NCBI GenBank assembly: GCA_041497995.1
Contig: JBGQHM010000083.1
Coordinates: 1-19,031, forward strand
DNA: 19,031 nt
From: DATKMS01 sp041497995
GTDB lineage: Bacteria > Desulfobacterota > Binatia > HRBIN30
Direction: 5' to 3'
Both the position numbers and the translations under genes were made by a program. The notes beneath the pieces are model-generated. The model was given only the letters and a program-made list of their open reading frames with translations. It had not been told where the DNA came from and did not search any database. Positions 5,077-13,082 of the stretch are shown here, in pieces (the first letter of the stretch is position 1; every line of letters begins with the position of its first letter).

Positions 5077-7007
5077 CAGGTGGCGTCTTCCGCATGCGCA
5101 TCGCGGCAACAGCCGGCGTCTTCTTCATGTTGCTGGTGATCGCGCTCGGCCGCGTCTTTCAACTGTGCGTGCTGGAGGGCGCGTCACTGAGACAGCTGGC
5201 GAACCGACAGCAACGGCAACGTGTGGCAGTGCCTCCGGAGCGCGGTCCGATCGTCGACCGCAACGGAGACATCCTGGCGATGACCCTCGAATCGGCGGCG
5301 GTGTACGTGCGGCCCGCGAAGCTCGACCTCAGTCGTAACCCGGTTCCGGCGCTTGCCAAGACCCTCAGCTTGCCAATCAACTGGGTGACGCAGAAAGCGC
5401 AGTCTGCCGAATCTTTCGTGTGGTTGCTCCGCGGCGCGACGGTCGAGCAGGCAGAAGCAATTGCGGCGTTGGGCCTACGCGGTGTGGGCAGCGAATCGAC
5501 CCGGCGCCGATTCTACCCGCGTGGCGGCCTCGCCGCACAGGTGCTGGGGTTCGCCGGCGTGGATGCACAGGGCCTGGAAGGGATTGAACTGCTGTATGAC
5601 CACGACTTGCGCGGCGCGGGTGAGTCGTTGAGCGTGGGTCGCGACGCGCACGGTCGCCGCATGCTGACCGAAGGCACGTGGCAACCACTGCCACGGCAAG
5701 GCGCTCGCGTCGAGCTGACGATCGATGCCAGCCTGCAACAAGTTGCCGAAACCGAGCTCGCGGCAGCAGTGGCCACGCGCCACGCCCAAGCTGGCATCGC
5801 CGTCGTGATGCAACCATCAACTGGCGAGATCCTCGCCCTGGCGAACGTCCCCAGCTTCGACCCCAACGACCTCGCTGCGGCAACGGCAACGCAGTGGCGC
5901 AATCGCGTCGTGGCCGATTCGTACGAGCCCGGTTCCACGTTCAAGGGCATCCTCGCGGCCGCCGCCATCGAAGCCGCTGTGGTGCGACCGGAGGACCGTT
6001 TTTTCTGCGAGAACGGCCACTACACCGTCGGCCGTCGTGTCGTGCACGACCACGAGCCCTACGGCTGGTTGACGTTCACCGACGTTATCAAGCATTCGAG
6101 CAATATCGGCGCGGGCAAAGTTGGTGAGCGCCTTGGAGCCGACCGTCTGGCGGCCGCTATCGACGCGTTCGGCTTTGGCGCTCCAACTCACATCGATCTG
6201 CCAGGCGAAGTGGCCGGCATCGTCAGACCCCACTCGAAGTGGGCCCGCATCAATGTAGTGACGACCAGCTTCGGCCAAGGCATCGCCGTCACTCCCATGC
6301 AGCTGCTGCGCGCCTACGCCGCGATCGCCAATGGTGGACAGCTGCTGCGCCCGTACGTCGTCCGCCGCGTGATCGGTCCGGATGGTATCGTGCTGCGAGA
6401 GAATCACCCCGAAGTCATCGGCCGGCCGATCTCGAACGAGACCGCCCGAGTCGTCACCGGCCTGCTGCGCGGCGTTGTAGAAGCGGGAACGGGAACGCAG
6501 GCGCGCATCGACGGCATCCCGGTGGCCGGCAAGACTGGCACTGCCCAAAAGGTCGATGGCCGGACGGGTCGCTACTCGCCGCGGGAGCGCATGTCCTCCT
6601 TCATCGGTTTTGTGCCCGCGGACGCGCCGCGATTTGTGATCCTCGTCGTCATCGACAGCCCGCGCACGGCGACCTATGGCGGCCTGGTGGCAGCTCCAGT
6701 GTTTCGCCGCATTGCGGAGTACGGAATTGACCGTCTGGGGCTGCGGGTTGCAGCCGCACCGGTGCCGGCGGCCGAGGTAGAGGCGGTGGGGACGCAGCTC
6801 GTGAAGTGGACGCTCGCCGCCGGCGATCGTGGGATGCCGAGCTTCATCGGCTTGAGCATGCGCGAAGCTCTGGTACGCGCCGCGCGCGCCGGGTGGGAAG
6901 TGCACGCACGCGGGTCGGGCTTTGTGGTCATGCAGGATCCCCCTCCGGGTGCCGAGACGGCGGAGGGCCGAACACTCGAACTGCAATTTGGCTCGGAGGC
7001 CGGCTGA
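5073..7007 (+). CDS. ftsI: septal transpeptidase FtsI (PBP3 class) with PASTA domain
   Basis: This class B penicillin-binding protein cross-links septal peptidoglycan and is the partner of FtsW. The 644-residue product has a membrane anchor at residues 9-29 and a PBP dimerisation region opening with RGPIVDRNGDILA (57-69). The transpeptidase domain has all three catalytic motifs: SxxK in EPGSTFKG (Ser288, Lys291), SxN in HSSNIGAG (Ser342-Asn344), and KTGT (Lys487-Thr490). Residues about 587-643 (MPSFIGLSMREAL to LELQFG) form a single C-terminal PASTA domain. This is absent from E. coli FtsI but known in FtsI/SpoVD-type proteins of other phyla. The GTG start at 5073 overlaps the ftsL stop by 4 nt, with AAGAGGCGG upstream. 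murF follows after 4 nt; murE, which usually sits there, is missing. Confidence 0.95.
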   Translation: MTGGVFRMRIAATAGVFFMLLVIALGRVFQLCVLEGASLRQLANRQQRQRVAVPPERGPIVDRNGDILAMTLESAAVYVRPAKLDLSRNPVPALAKTLSLPINWVTQKAQSAESFVWLLRGATVEQAEAIAALGLRGVGSESTRRRFYPRGGLAAQVLGFAGVDAQGLEGIELLYDHDLRGAGESLSVGRDAHGRRMLTEGTWQPLPRQGARVELTIDASLQQVAETELAAAVATRHAQAGIAVVMQPSTGEILALANVPSFDPNDLAAATATQWRNRVVADSYEPGSTFKGILAAAAIEAAVVRPEDRFFCENGHYTVGRRVVHDHEPYGWLTFTDVIKHSSNIGAGKVGERLGADRLAAAIDAFGFGAPTHIDLPGEVAGIVRPHSKWARINVVTTSFGQGIAVTPMQLLRAYAAIANGGQLLRPYVVRRVIGPDGIVLRENHPEVIGRPISNETARVVTGLLRGVVEAGTGTQARIDGIPVAGKTGTAQKVDGRTGRYSPRERMSSFIGFVPADAPRFVILVVIDSPRTATYGGLVAAPVFRRIAEYGIDRLGLRVAAAPVPAAEVEAVGTQLVKWTLAAGDRGMPSFIGLSMREALVRAARAGWEVHARGSGFVVMQDPPPGAETAEGRTLELQFGSEAG

Positions 7008-7011
7008 CGCT

Positions 7012-8445
7012 ATGACTAGGCGTGCAGCAGCGAAGCGCATACCCGTTACCTTCATGCACTGGACCTTGCAGGATGTAGTCAGCGCGACTGGTGGCGAGAT
7101 CGCGCCACAGGCGCGTCGTGACCTCGCGTTCGATTCGGTTGCGACGGACTCACGTGCGCTCAACGCCGGAGCGTTGTTTGTTGCGCTGCGCGGCGTCCGC
7201 CATGATGCACATGACTTTGTCGCGCAAGCGCTTGCCAACGGTGCCGCGTGCGCGCTGGTCGAACGCGCGGTGCCGGGTGTGTCGCCCGCGTGCGTCGTTC
7301 GCGTCGCTGATACGCTCAAAGCACTGGGTGATCTTGCTGCGTGGACGCGCGCAACGGTCCCGCTGCATGTCGTGGCAGTCACCGGCAGCAATGGCAAGAC
7401 GACCACCAAGGAAATGATTGCATCGGTCTGTACGGCGGACGGTGCTGCTGCGGACGTGCTCAAGTCGGAAGGGAACTTCAACAACCTGGTCGGATTGCCG
7501 CTGACGCTGCTGCAACTGCACGGCGATGAGACGGTTGCGGTGTTGGAGATGGGGATGAATCACCCGGGGGAGATCGCTCGCCTCACGGAGATCGCGCGTC
7601 CGAACTACGCGGTGATCACGAACGTCGGGTCGGCCCATCTCGAAGGTGTTGGCGGCACCCTCGCCGGTGTGGCGGCCGCCAAGGGCGAGTTGTTCGCGGG
7701 TCTGGCGCGCGACGCGGTGATCGCAGTCAATCGCGAGGACGCGTGGGTTCGGCGCCTCGCCGCACGCTTCCCCGGTCGCATGGTGACGTTCGGCCGCGAC
7801 GGCGACGTGCGGGCCCGCAACGTGGTTGAAAACGGTAGTGACGGTGTTGCCTTCGACCTGCAGATCGGCGCCAGCAGTGCGCCGGTCCGCTTGCGGCTGA
7901 TTGGACAACATAACGTGATGAACGCGCTCGCGGCGGCAGCGATCGGGCACGCGATGGGCCTCGGTCTCCCCGTAATCGTTCCCGGTCTGGAACGTGCGGT
8001 TGGACCCGCGATGCGTATGACGACGAGCCGTCTCGCCAATGGCGTGACGGTGATCAATGACACCTACAACGCGAACCCGTCCAGCGTGGAGGCCGCCTTG
8101 GTGGCGCTCCGGCGTTTTCCCGGACGGCCGGTGGTGGTGCTGGGAGAGATGTGGGAGCTGGGCGACGAGAGCCGGCGCGCTCACTTCGGAGTGGGTGAGC
8201 GCGCCGCGTCTCTCGGCGTACAACAGATGTTTCTGCTCGGGGCGCAGGCCGACGCGATGGCGGCCGGTGCACGCGCGGGGGGCATGCACTCGGACGCGAT
8301 TCACGTCTGCGGCTCGCATGCGGAGGTGGCGGCGGCGGTGGTGGCCCAGTGGCAGCCGGGTGACACGGTGCTCGTCAAGGGATCGCGCGGCATGAGGATG
8401 GAAGAGGTTGTTTGGCTGCTGGAAGGGGCGGGGAGCTCGCCGTGA
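7012..8445 (+). CDS. murF: MurF, UDP-MurNAc-tripeptide:D-Ala-D-Ala ligase
   Basis: MurF adds the D-Ala-D-Ala dipeptide to UDP-MurNAc-tripeptide, the last cytoplasmic ligation. The 477-residue product has the three Mur-ligase domains. The N-terminal domain carries DSRALNAGALFVALRG. The central ATPase has the P-loop VTGSNGKTTTKEM (Thr124 to Lys129), followed by EMGMNHPGEI and ITNVGSAHLEGVG. The C-terminal domain begins near NDTYNANPSSVEAAL, a MurF-specific motif. NDTYNANP and the VVVLGEMWELG segment separate it from MurE, so this is not a misplaced murE. The start at 7012 gives GGAGG 12 nt upstream and a 4-nt gap from ftsI; an internal ATG at 7054 is an alternative but lacks a ribosome site. 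The stop overlaps mraY (TGATG). Confidence 0.96.
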   Translation: MTRRAAAKRIPVTFMHWTLQDVVSATGGEIAPQARRDLAFDSVATDSRALNAGALFVALRGVRHDAHDFVAQALANGAACALVERAVPGVSPACVVRVADTLKALGDLAAWTRATVPLHVVAVTGSNGKTTTKEMIASVCTADGAAADVLKSEGNFNNLVGLPLTLLQLHGDETVAVLEMGMNHPGEIARLTEIARPNYAVITNVGSAHLEGVGGTLAGVAAAKGELFAGLARDAVIAVNREDAWVRRLAARFPGRMVTFGRDGDVRARNVVENGSDGVAFDLQIGASSAPVRLRLIGQHNVMNALAAAAIGHAMGLGLPVIVPGLERAVGPAMRMTTSRLANGVTVINDTYNANPSSVEAALVALRRFPGRPVVVLGEMWELGDESRRAHFGVGERAASLGVQQMFLLGAQADAMAAGARAGGMHSDAIHVCGSHAEVAAAVVAQWQPGDTVLVKGSRGMRMEEVVWLLEGAGSSP

Positions 8446-9521
8446 TGCTGTATCATCTCCTCTATCCGCTGCACGTGTCGCACTCGGTTTTCAATGTCTT
8501 CCGCTACATCACGTTTCGGGCTCTGATCGCGGCGCTCACGTCGCTGATCATCTCCTTCCTGCTCGGGCCGTGGTTCATTCGCAAGCTGGTAGCGCGGCAG
8601 ATCGGGCAGACCATTCGGCCCGACGGGCCACAAAGCCACCTCGCAAAGGCAGGGACACCGACGATGGGCGGCGCGTTGATCCTCTTCTCGCTGATCATCG
8701 CGACGCTGCTGCTCGCCGATCTCACCAACCGCTACGTCTGGCTCGTCGTCGGCGTCACCATTGCCTTCGGGGGCATCGGCTTCATCGATGACTACCGCAA
8801 GCTGCGACGTGGCCACGCACGTGGGTTGAGCGGCCGCGCCAAGCTGCTCGCGCAGTTTGCGGTCGCGTTCGTCATTGCCTTTCTGCTGTGCTTGCACTCC
8901 GATTTCAGCACGGCGGTGTTCTTCCCATTCTTCAAGGACGTGCATCCCAACCTTGGCTGGTGGTACGTGCCATTTGCTGCGGTCGCCGTCGTCGGCATGT
9001 CGAATGCCGTCAACCTCACCGACGGCCTCGATGGGCTGGCCATCGGCCCGGTGATGACCACCGCCTTCACCTACGGCGTCTTCGCCTACGTGACCGGCAA
9101 CGTGAAGCTAGCCGAGTACCTGCAGATCCCGTACGTCCCCGGCGCCGGTGAGCTGGCGATATTCTGCGGGGCGTTGGTGTGCGCTGGGCTCGGGTTCCTA
9201 TGGTTCAACGCCTATCCGGCGGAGATGTTCATGGGCGATGTCGGGTCGCTGCCTCTCGGCGCCGCGCTGGCCCTCGTAGCGCTGGTCACGAAGCAGGAGA
9301 TCGTCATGGTGGTCGTCGGCGCGGTCTTCATTGTCGAGGCGCTGTCCGTGATCTTTCAGGTGGCGTCGTTCAAGCTGCGCCACAAGCGCATCTTCCGCAT
9401 GGCGCCCATCCATCATCACTTCGAGCTGCAGGGTTGGCCGGAACCGCAGATCATCGTGCGCTTCTGGATCATCTCGATCGTCTGCGCAGTGCTTGCACTC
9501 AGCACGTTGAAACTTCGATGA
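8445..9521 (+). CDS. mraY: MraY, phospho-MurNAc-pentapeptide translocase
   Basis: MraY transfers phospho-MurNAc-pentapeptide to undecaprenyl phosphate, making lipid I in the inner membrane. The 358-residue product is hydrophobic throughout, consistent with the usual ten spans. It has the family motifs in order: GTPTMGG, GFIDDYRKL (Asp115, Asp116), NLTDGLDGLA (Asn190, Asp193), MGDVGSLPLG (Asp265) and PIHHHFELQGW (His323-325). These positions almost equal those of the E. coli active site. ATG 8445 shares one base with the murF stop (TGATG) and has GGGGAG upstream; an upstream TTG would add residues lacking in the family. Its stop overlaps the murD ATG by 4 nt. Confidence 0.97.
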   Translation: MLYHLLYPLHVSHSVFNVFRYITFRALIAALTSLIISFLLGPWFIRKLVARQIGQTIRPDGPQSHLAKAGTPTMGGALILFSLIIATLLLADLTNRYVWLVVGVTIAFGGIGFIDDYRKLRRGHARGLSGRAKLLAQFAVAFVIAFLLCLHSDFSTAVFFPFFKDVHPNLGWWYVPFAAVAVVGMSNAVNLTDGLDGLAIGPVMTTAFTYGVFAYVTGNVKLAEYLQIPYVPGAGELAIFCGALVCAGLGFLWFNAYPAEMFMGDVGSLPLGAALALVALVTKQEIVMVVVGAVFIVEALSVIFQVASFKLRHKRIFRMAPIHHHFELQGWPEPQIIVRFWIISIVCAVLALSTLKLR

Positions 9522-10855
9522 CGCTCAAGGTTGCAGATCGGCGCTTCCTCGTCGTCGGTGCCGGCAAAACGGGCCAGAGCGTCGCCGCGTTTCTCGCCCG
9601 GCACGGTGGACGCATTCGTCTGACGGAACGTTCGCGAGAGAAGCTCGCTGATGCCTCTCTCCCCGCAGGCACCGACGTGCGCGTAGGTGACGACGCCGAG
9701 GACCTGCTGCGTGGCGTGGATGTAGTGATTCCCAGCCCCGGCGTCCCGCGCTCGCATGTCCTCCTGCAACGCGCCATGGCGCAGTGCATTCCAATTTTGA
9801 GTGAAATCGAGCTGGCAGCGCGTTTCCTCACGTGTCCGATTCTGGCGGTGAGTGGAACCAACGGAAAAAGTACGACGACAACCCTCCTCGGCGCGATGCT
9901 GCAGGAGGCCGGTATGCGGGTGTTCGTCGGGGGTAACCTCGGCACACCCCTCTTAGATGCGTGCGCGGCCGAAGGCGAATACCAGGCGGCGGTGGTGGAG
10001 GTATCGAGCTTTCAGCTGGAGTGGGTGTATTCGTTTCGGCCGCGCGTCGCAGTGCTCCTCAATCTCACACCGGACCATCTCGATCGCTATGCCAGCATGG
10101 TCGAATACGGTCGGGCCAAAGCCGCTCTGCTGGCGGTGCAGCAACCGGACGACATCGCCGTCTTGAACCGCGACGACGCGTGGGTCTGGGAGCAACGCCG
10201 GAACACGCGTGCGGCGGTGATCTCGTTCGGCCGCGAACCGGTCGAGTTCGGCAGCTTCATCGACGGCGACACCCTGATCTATTGGGGACCCGAAGCAACA
10301 CCGCGTCGCTTCTCGTTGGCGAAGACATCGCTGCAGGGCGCACACAACCTCGAGAACATGATGGCGGCGACGACGGCTGCTGCGATCTGGGGCGTGTCCA
10401 GCGTGGCCATCCAGCGCGCCCTGGAAGCGACGACCGGGTTGCCGCACCGCTTGGAATTGGTGCGCGAGCGCGACGGCGTCCGCTTCTATGATGATTCGAA
10501 AGGGACCAACGTTGGTGCCATGGAGAAGTCGGTGGCGAGCTTCGATCGCGGCGTCGTCCTGCTCGCCGGCGGCTATGACAAGGGCGGCGATTTCCGTGTG
10601 CTCCGGCCGCTCCTCCGTGATCACGTCAAACACGTGGTGCTGTTTGGTGCAGCCGGATTGAAGATCCATTCGCAGCTCCTTGATGTCGTCCCCAGCTCCA
10701 TTGTGCCCGACCTTGCCGCTGCCATCCGTGAAGCGGCAGCGCACGCGAGCCCGGGCGATACGGTGCTGCTCTCCCCCGGCTGCGCCAGCTTCGATGAGTT
10801 TACCGACTACGCCGCGCGTGGTCGCCGCTTCCGCGAATTGGTTGAAGCGCTATGA
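9518..10855 (+). CDS. murD: MurD, UDP-MurNAc-L-Ala:D-Glu ligase
   Basis: MurD adds D-glutamate to UDP-MurNAc-L-Ala in the cytoplasm. The 445-residue product opens with a Rossmann-like domain (FLVVGAGKTGQSVAAFL; PSPGVPRSH). The ATPase follows with P-loop VSGTNGKSTTTTLL (Lys117), EVSSFQLEW and LNLTPDHLDRY. The C-terminal domain carries LPHRLELV, YDDSKGTNVGAM, LLAGGYDKGGDF and the terminal LSPGCASFDEF; DDSKGTN and GGYDKG are diagnostic for MurD. ATG 9518 overlaps the mraY stop (ATGA), and its own stop overlaps ftsW in the same way. Although the reading frame is open further upstream, that part lies inside mraY and is not coding. Confidence 0.97.
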   Translation: MTLKVADRRFLVVGAGKTGQSVAAFLARHGGRIRLTERSREKLADASLPAGTDVRVGDDAEDLLRGVDVVIPSPGVPRSHVLLQRAMAQCIPILSEIELAARFLTCPILAVSGTNGKSTTTTLLGAMLQEAGMRVFVGGNLGTPLLDACAAEGEYQAAVVEVSSFQLEWVYSFRPRVAVLLNLTPDHLDRYASMVEYGRAKAALLAVQQPDDIAVLNRDDAWVWEQRRNTRAAVISFGREPVEFGSFIDGDTLIYWGPEATPRRFSLAKTSLQGAHNLENMMAATTAAAIWGVSSVAIQRALEATTGLPHRLELVRERDGVRFYDDSKGTNVGAMEKSVASFDRGVVLLAGGYDKGGDFRVLRPLLRDHVKHVVLFGAAGLKIHSQLLDVVPSSIVPDLAAAIREAAAHASPGDTVLLSPGCASFDEFTDYAARGRRFRELVEAL

Positions 10856-11991
10856 AGATGCTGCCGCCGCTGGCGAGCCTCCGCCAACGCGTCGTGATGC
10901 CGCGGCTGAACCGGCCCGATCTGTGGCTGCACATTGCTACCGCCGGGCTGGTCGGCCTCGGCATCGTGATGGTCTTCAACGCCAGCTATTTTTACGCGCA
11001 AGACCGCTACGGCGACGCGTTCGTATTTTTTCGCAAGCAACTCTTCGCACTCGGTTGTGGAGCGACGCTCCTGCTCGTCATCTCGCACGTGCGCTTGGAG
11101 TGGTTCGAGCGCCTGGCGTTTCCGCTCATCATCGTATCGATGGTCGCGCTGGCGCTGGTGCTCGTCCCTGGCATCGGCATCACGCGCGGCGGCGCGCGTC
11201 GCTGGGTGGGAATTGGGTCGTTCAGTTTTCAGCCGTCGGAGTTCGCGAAGATTGCCGTCGTCCTCTATTTGGCACGCTCGATCTCCCGCAAGGGCGAGCG
11301 CATTAATCAGTTCTCCCTTGGGGTCCTGCCTCACTTGGTTGTCGTGGGTTTCTGCGCGCTGCTCATCGTGCGGCAACCGGACTTTGGCACCGCGGCCATC
11401 CTCGTGCTCGTGATGGTATTGATGCTCTTCGGCGGCGGTGCCCGGCCCGCGCACCTCATCGGGTTGGCGCTCGCCGTGCTCCCGTTGGTGGTTGTGGCAA
11501 TCGTCTATGCACCGTATCGCATGCGCCGCATCCTCGCCTTCCTCGATCCATGGAGTTACAGCCAAGACATCGCCTTCCAGCTCGTACAATCGCTGATCGC
11601 CTTTGGGTCCGGTGGGCTGACCGGCGTGGGGCTTGGCGAGAGCCAGCAGAAGATGTTTTTCCTGCCGGAGGCGCACACCGACTTTCTCTTCGCATTGATT
11701 GGCGAAGAGCTCGGTGTGTGCGGAGCGCTCGTGGTGCTCGCGTTGTTCGCCGTCATCGGTATGCGCGGCTTTCGCGTGGCCTTGCGGCATCCCGATTCGT
11801 TCGCCAGTTTGCTCGCATTCGGGATCACTTTAGTGATATTGCTGCAGGCGGTGGTGAATGTTGGTGTGGTGGTGGGATTGTTACCAACTAAGGGGCTTGC
11901 CCTTCCTTTCCTCAGCTACGGTGGTTCGGCGTTGATCGGCGCGCTGATGCAGGTCGGTATCCTGTCCGCGTTGTCGCGAATGACTGGCTAG
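10852..11991 (+). CDS. ftsW: FtsW, septal SEDS peptidoglycan glycosyltransferase
   Basis: FtsW is a SEDS-family polymerase that joins lipid II into glycan strands at the septum together with FtsI. The 379-residue multi-spanning product has the SEDS signatures: FQPSEFAKIA after the second periplasmic segment, RQPDFGTAAI, the large loop motif GLGESQQKMFFLPEAHTDF with the catalytic Asp277 (in HTDF), GEELG, and the final LPFLSYGGSALIG. The roughly 40-residue N-terminus before the first span (about residues 29-46) is moderately basic. RodA is the alternative family member, but the position between murD and murG identifies FtsW. ATG 10852 overlaps the murD stop (ATGA). murG begins 2 nt after the stop. 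Confidence 0.95.
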   Translation: MKMLPPLASLRQRVVMPRLNRPDLWLHIATAGLVGLGIVMVFNASYFYAQDRYGDAFVFFRKQLFALGCGATLLLVISHVRLEWFERLAFPLIIVSMVALALVLVPGIGITRGGARRWVGIGSFSFQPSEFAKIAVVLYLARSISRKGERINQFSLGVLPHLVVVGFCALLIVRQPDFGTAAILVLVMVLMLFGGGARPAHLIGLALAVLPLVVVAIVYAPYRMRRILAFLDPWSYSQDIAFQLVQSLIAFGSGGLTGVGLGESQQKMFFLPEAHTDFLFALIGEELGVCGALVVLALFAVIGMRGFRVALRHPDSFASLLAFGITLVILLQAVVNVGVVVGLLPTKGLALPFLSYGGSALIGALMQVGILSALSRMTG

Positions 11992-11993
11992 GG

Positions 11994-13082
11994 ATGCGCA
12001 TGATCGTTGCCGGAGGTGGAACGGGCGGACACCTCTTCCCCGGGCTCGCGGTAGCGGAGGCCGTGGCGGCGGAGGGGCATGCACAGGTGCTCTTCGTGGG
12101 CAGCGCCTACGGCATCGAGGCAACTGCGATACCGCGCACGCCGTTTCCCTTCCGGGCGTTGGCTATCCGCGGGCTGCGCGGCCGCGGCTGGCGTGGTGCG
12201 TTGGCGTTCGCATGGCAGCTGCCCGTCGCGCTCCTGCAATCGTGGCGTATTGTTGGATCATTTCGGCCGGCGCTCGTTCTCGGTCTCGGCGGCTACGGCT
12301 CTGTCCCCGTGATCGTGGCGGCGTGGCTGCGCCGCGTGCCGACCGTACTGATGGAACAGAATGTTCATCCCGGGTTTGCGAACCGATTGCTTGGCCACCT
12401 GGCCCGCCGCGTCTGCACGGCCTTCGCGGAGAGCGCGCGCTTCTTCCCTCCGGGTCGAACCGTGCAAACTGGCAACCCGGTACGGACGCTGCGCACCGAC
12501 ATACAACCTGCGCCGAGCCACTTTACCCTTTTCGCGTTTGGAGGTAGTCAAGGAGCGCACGCGGTCAATGAGGCGGTGGTGGCGGCGGCGCGGATCGTGT
12601 CGCAGCAACTCCCCGGCCTACGCGTGGTTCATCAGACGGGTTCGGCAGACGCGGAGTGGGTGGAACAGCGGTATCGGGAGTGGGGTGTGGAGGCGCAAGT
12701 GTTTCCCTTCGTGCACGACATGGCGAACGCGTACGGCCACGCGCACTTGGTGGTGTGCCGCGCGGGCGCAACGACGCTTGCCGAGCTGGCGGTGTTGGGG
12801 AGGCCGGCGATTCTGATTCCATACCCGTTCGCCGCAGATGATCATCAGCGCACCAATGCAGACGTGTTTGTCCGCCGTGGAGCCGCGGAGATGATTCTCG
12901 ATGCGGACCTGAGCGGCGAGCGTCTGGCGACGGTGGTGCTGGCGCTGGTGCACGATCGGAAGCGCTTGGCAACGATGGGAGACGCGGCGCGGCGGCTGGC
13001 GATGACCGACGCGGCGCTGCGTGTGGCGGAGGTGTGTCGGCAGGTTGCTGCGGAGGGAGGCGAAAATGGGGCCGCTGTTTAG
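11994..13082 (+). CDS. murG: MurG, lipid II-forming GlcNAc transferase
   Basis: MurG adds GlcNAc from UDP-GlcNAc to lipid I, giving lipid II, at the inner face of the cytoplasmic membrane. The 362-residue GT-B protein has the glycine-rich N-terminal loop GGGTGGHLFPG (residues 7-17, His13). It also has LGLGGYGSVP, MEQNVHPGFANRLL, the second loop FGGSQGAHAVNEAV, and the UDP-GlcNAc site VCRAGATTLAELAVLGRPAILIP followed by DDHQRTNA. ATG 11994 (2 nt after ftsW) and ATG 12000 are both possible; the second gives MIVAGGGTGG, closer to many homologues. The 3' end overlaps murC by 17 nt, and the murC ribosome site lies inside murG. Confidence 0.97.
   Translation: MRMIVAGGGTGGHLFPGLAVAEAVAAEGHAQVLFVGSAYGIEATAIPRTPFPFRALAIRGLRGRGWRGALAFAWQLPVALLQSWRIVGSFRPALVLGLGGYGSVPVIVAAWLRRVPTVLMEQNVHPGFANRLLGHLARRVCTAFAESARFFPPGRTVQTGNPVRTLRTDIQPAPSHFTLFAFGGSQGAHAVNEAVVAAARIVSQQLPGLRVVHQTGSADAEWVEQRYREWGVEAQVFPFVHDMANAYGHAHLVVCRAGATTLAELAVLGRPAILIPYPFAADDHQRTNADVFVRRGAAEMILDADLSGERLATVVLALVHDRKRLATMGDAARRLAMTDAALRVAEVCRQVAAEGGENGAAV

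Noticed and set aside
4693..7011. Hidden or frameshifted rsmH or murE
   Set aside because: Every base between mraZ and murF is accounted for by ftsL and ftsI with full motifs, leaving no leftover coding remnant.
5817..7484. 555-codon open frame on the - strand opposite ftsI/murF
   Set aside because: It lies opposite the catalytic parts of ftsI and the start of murF, and its translation is low-complexity and family-less.
8412..8444. TTG start giving an 11-residue longer MraY
   Set aside because: The extension lies within murF, is not hydrophobic, and the ATG at 8445 matches family length and the TGATG coupling pattern.
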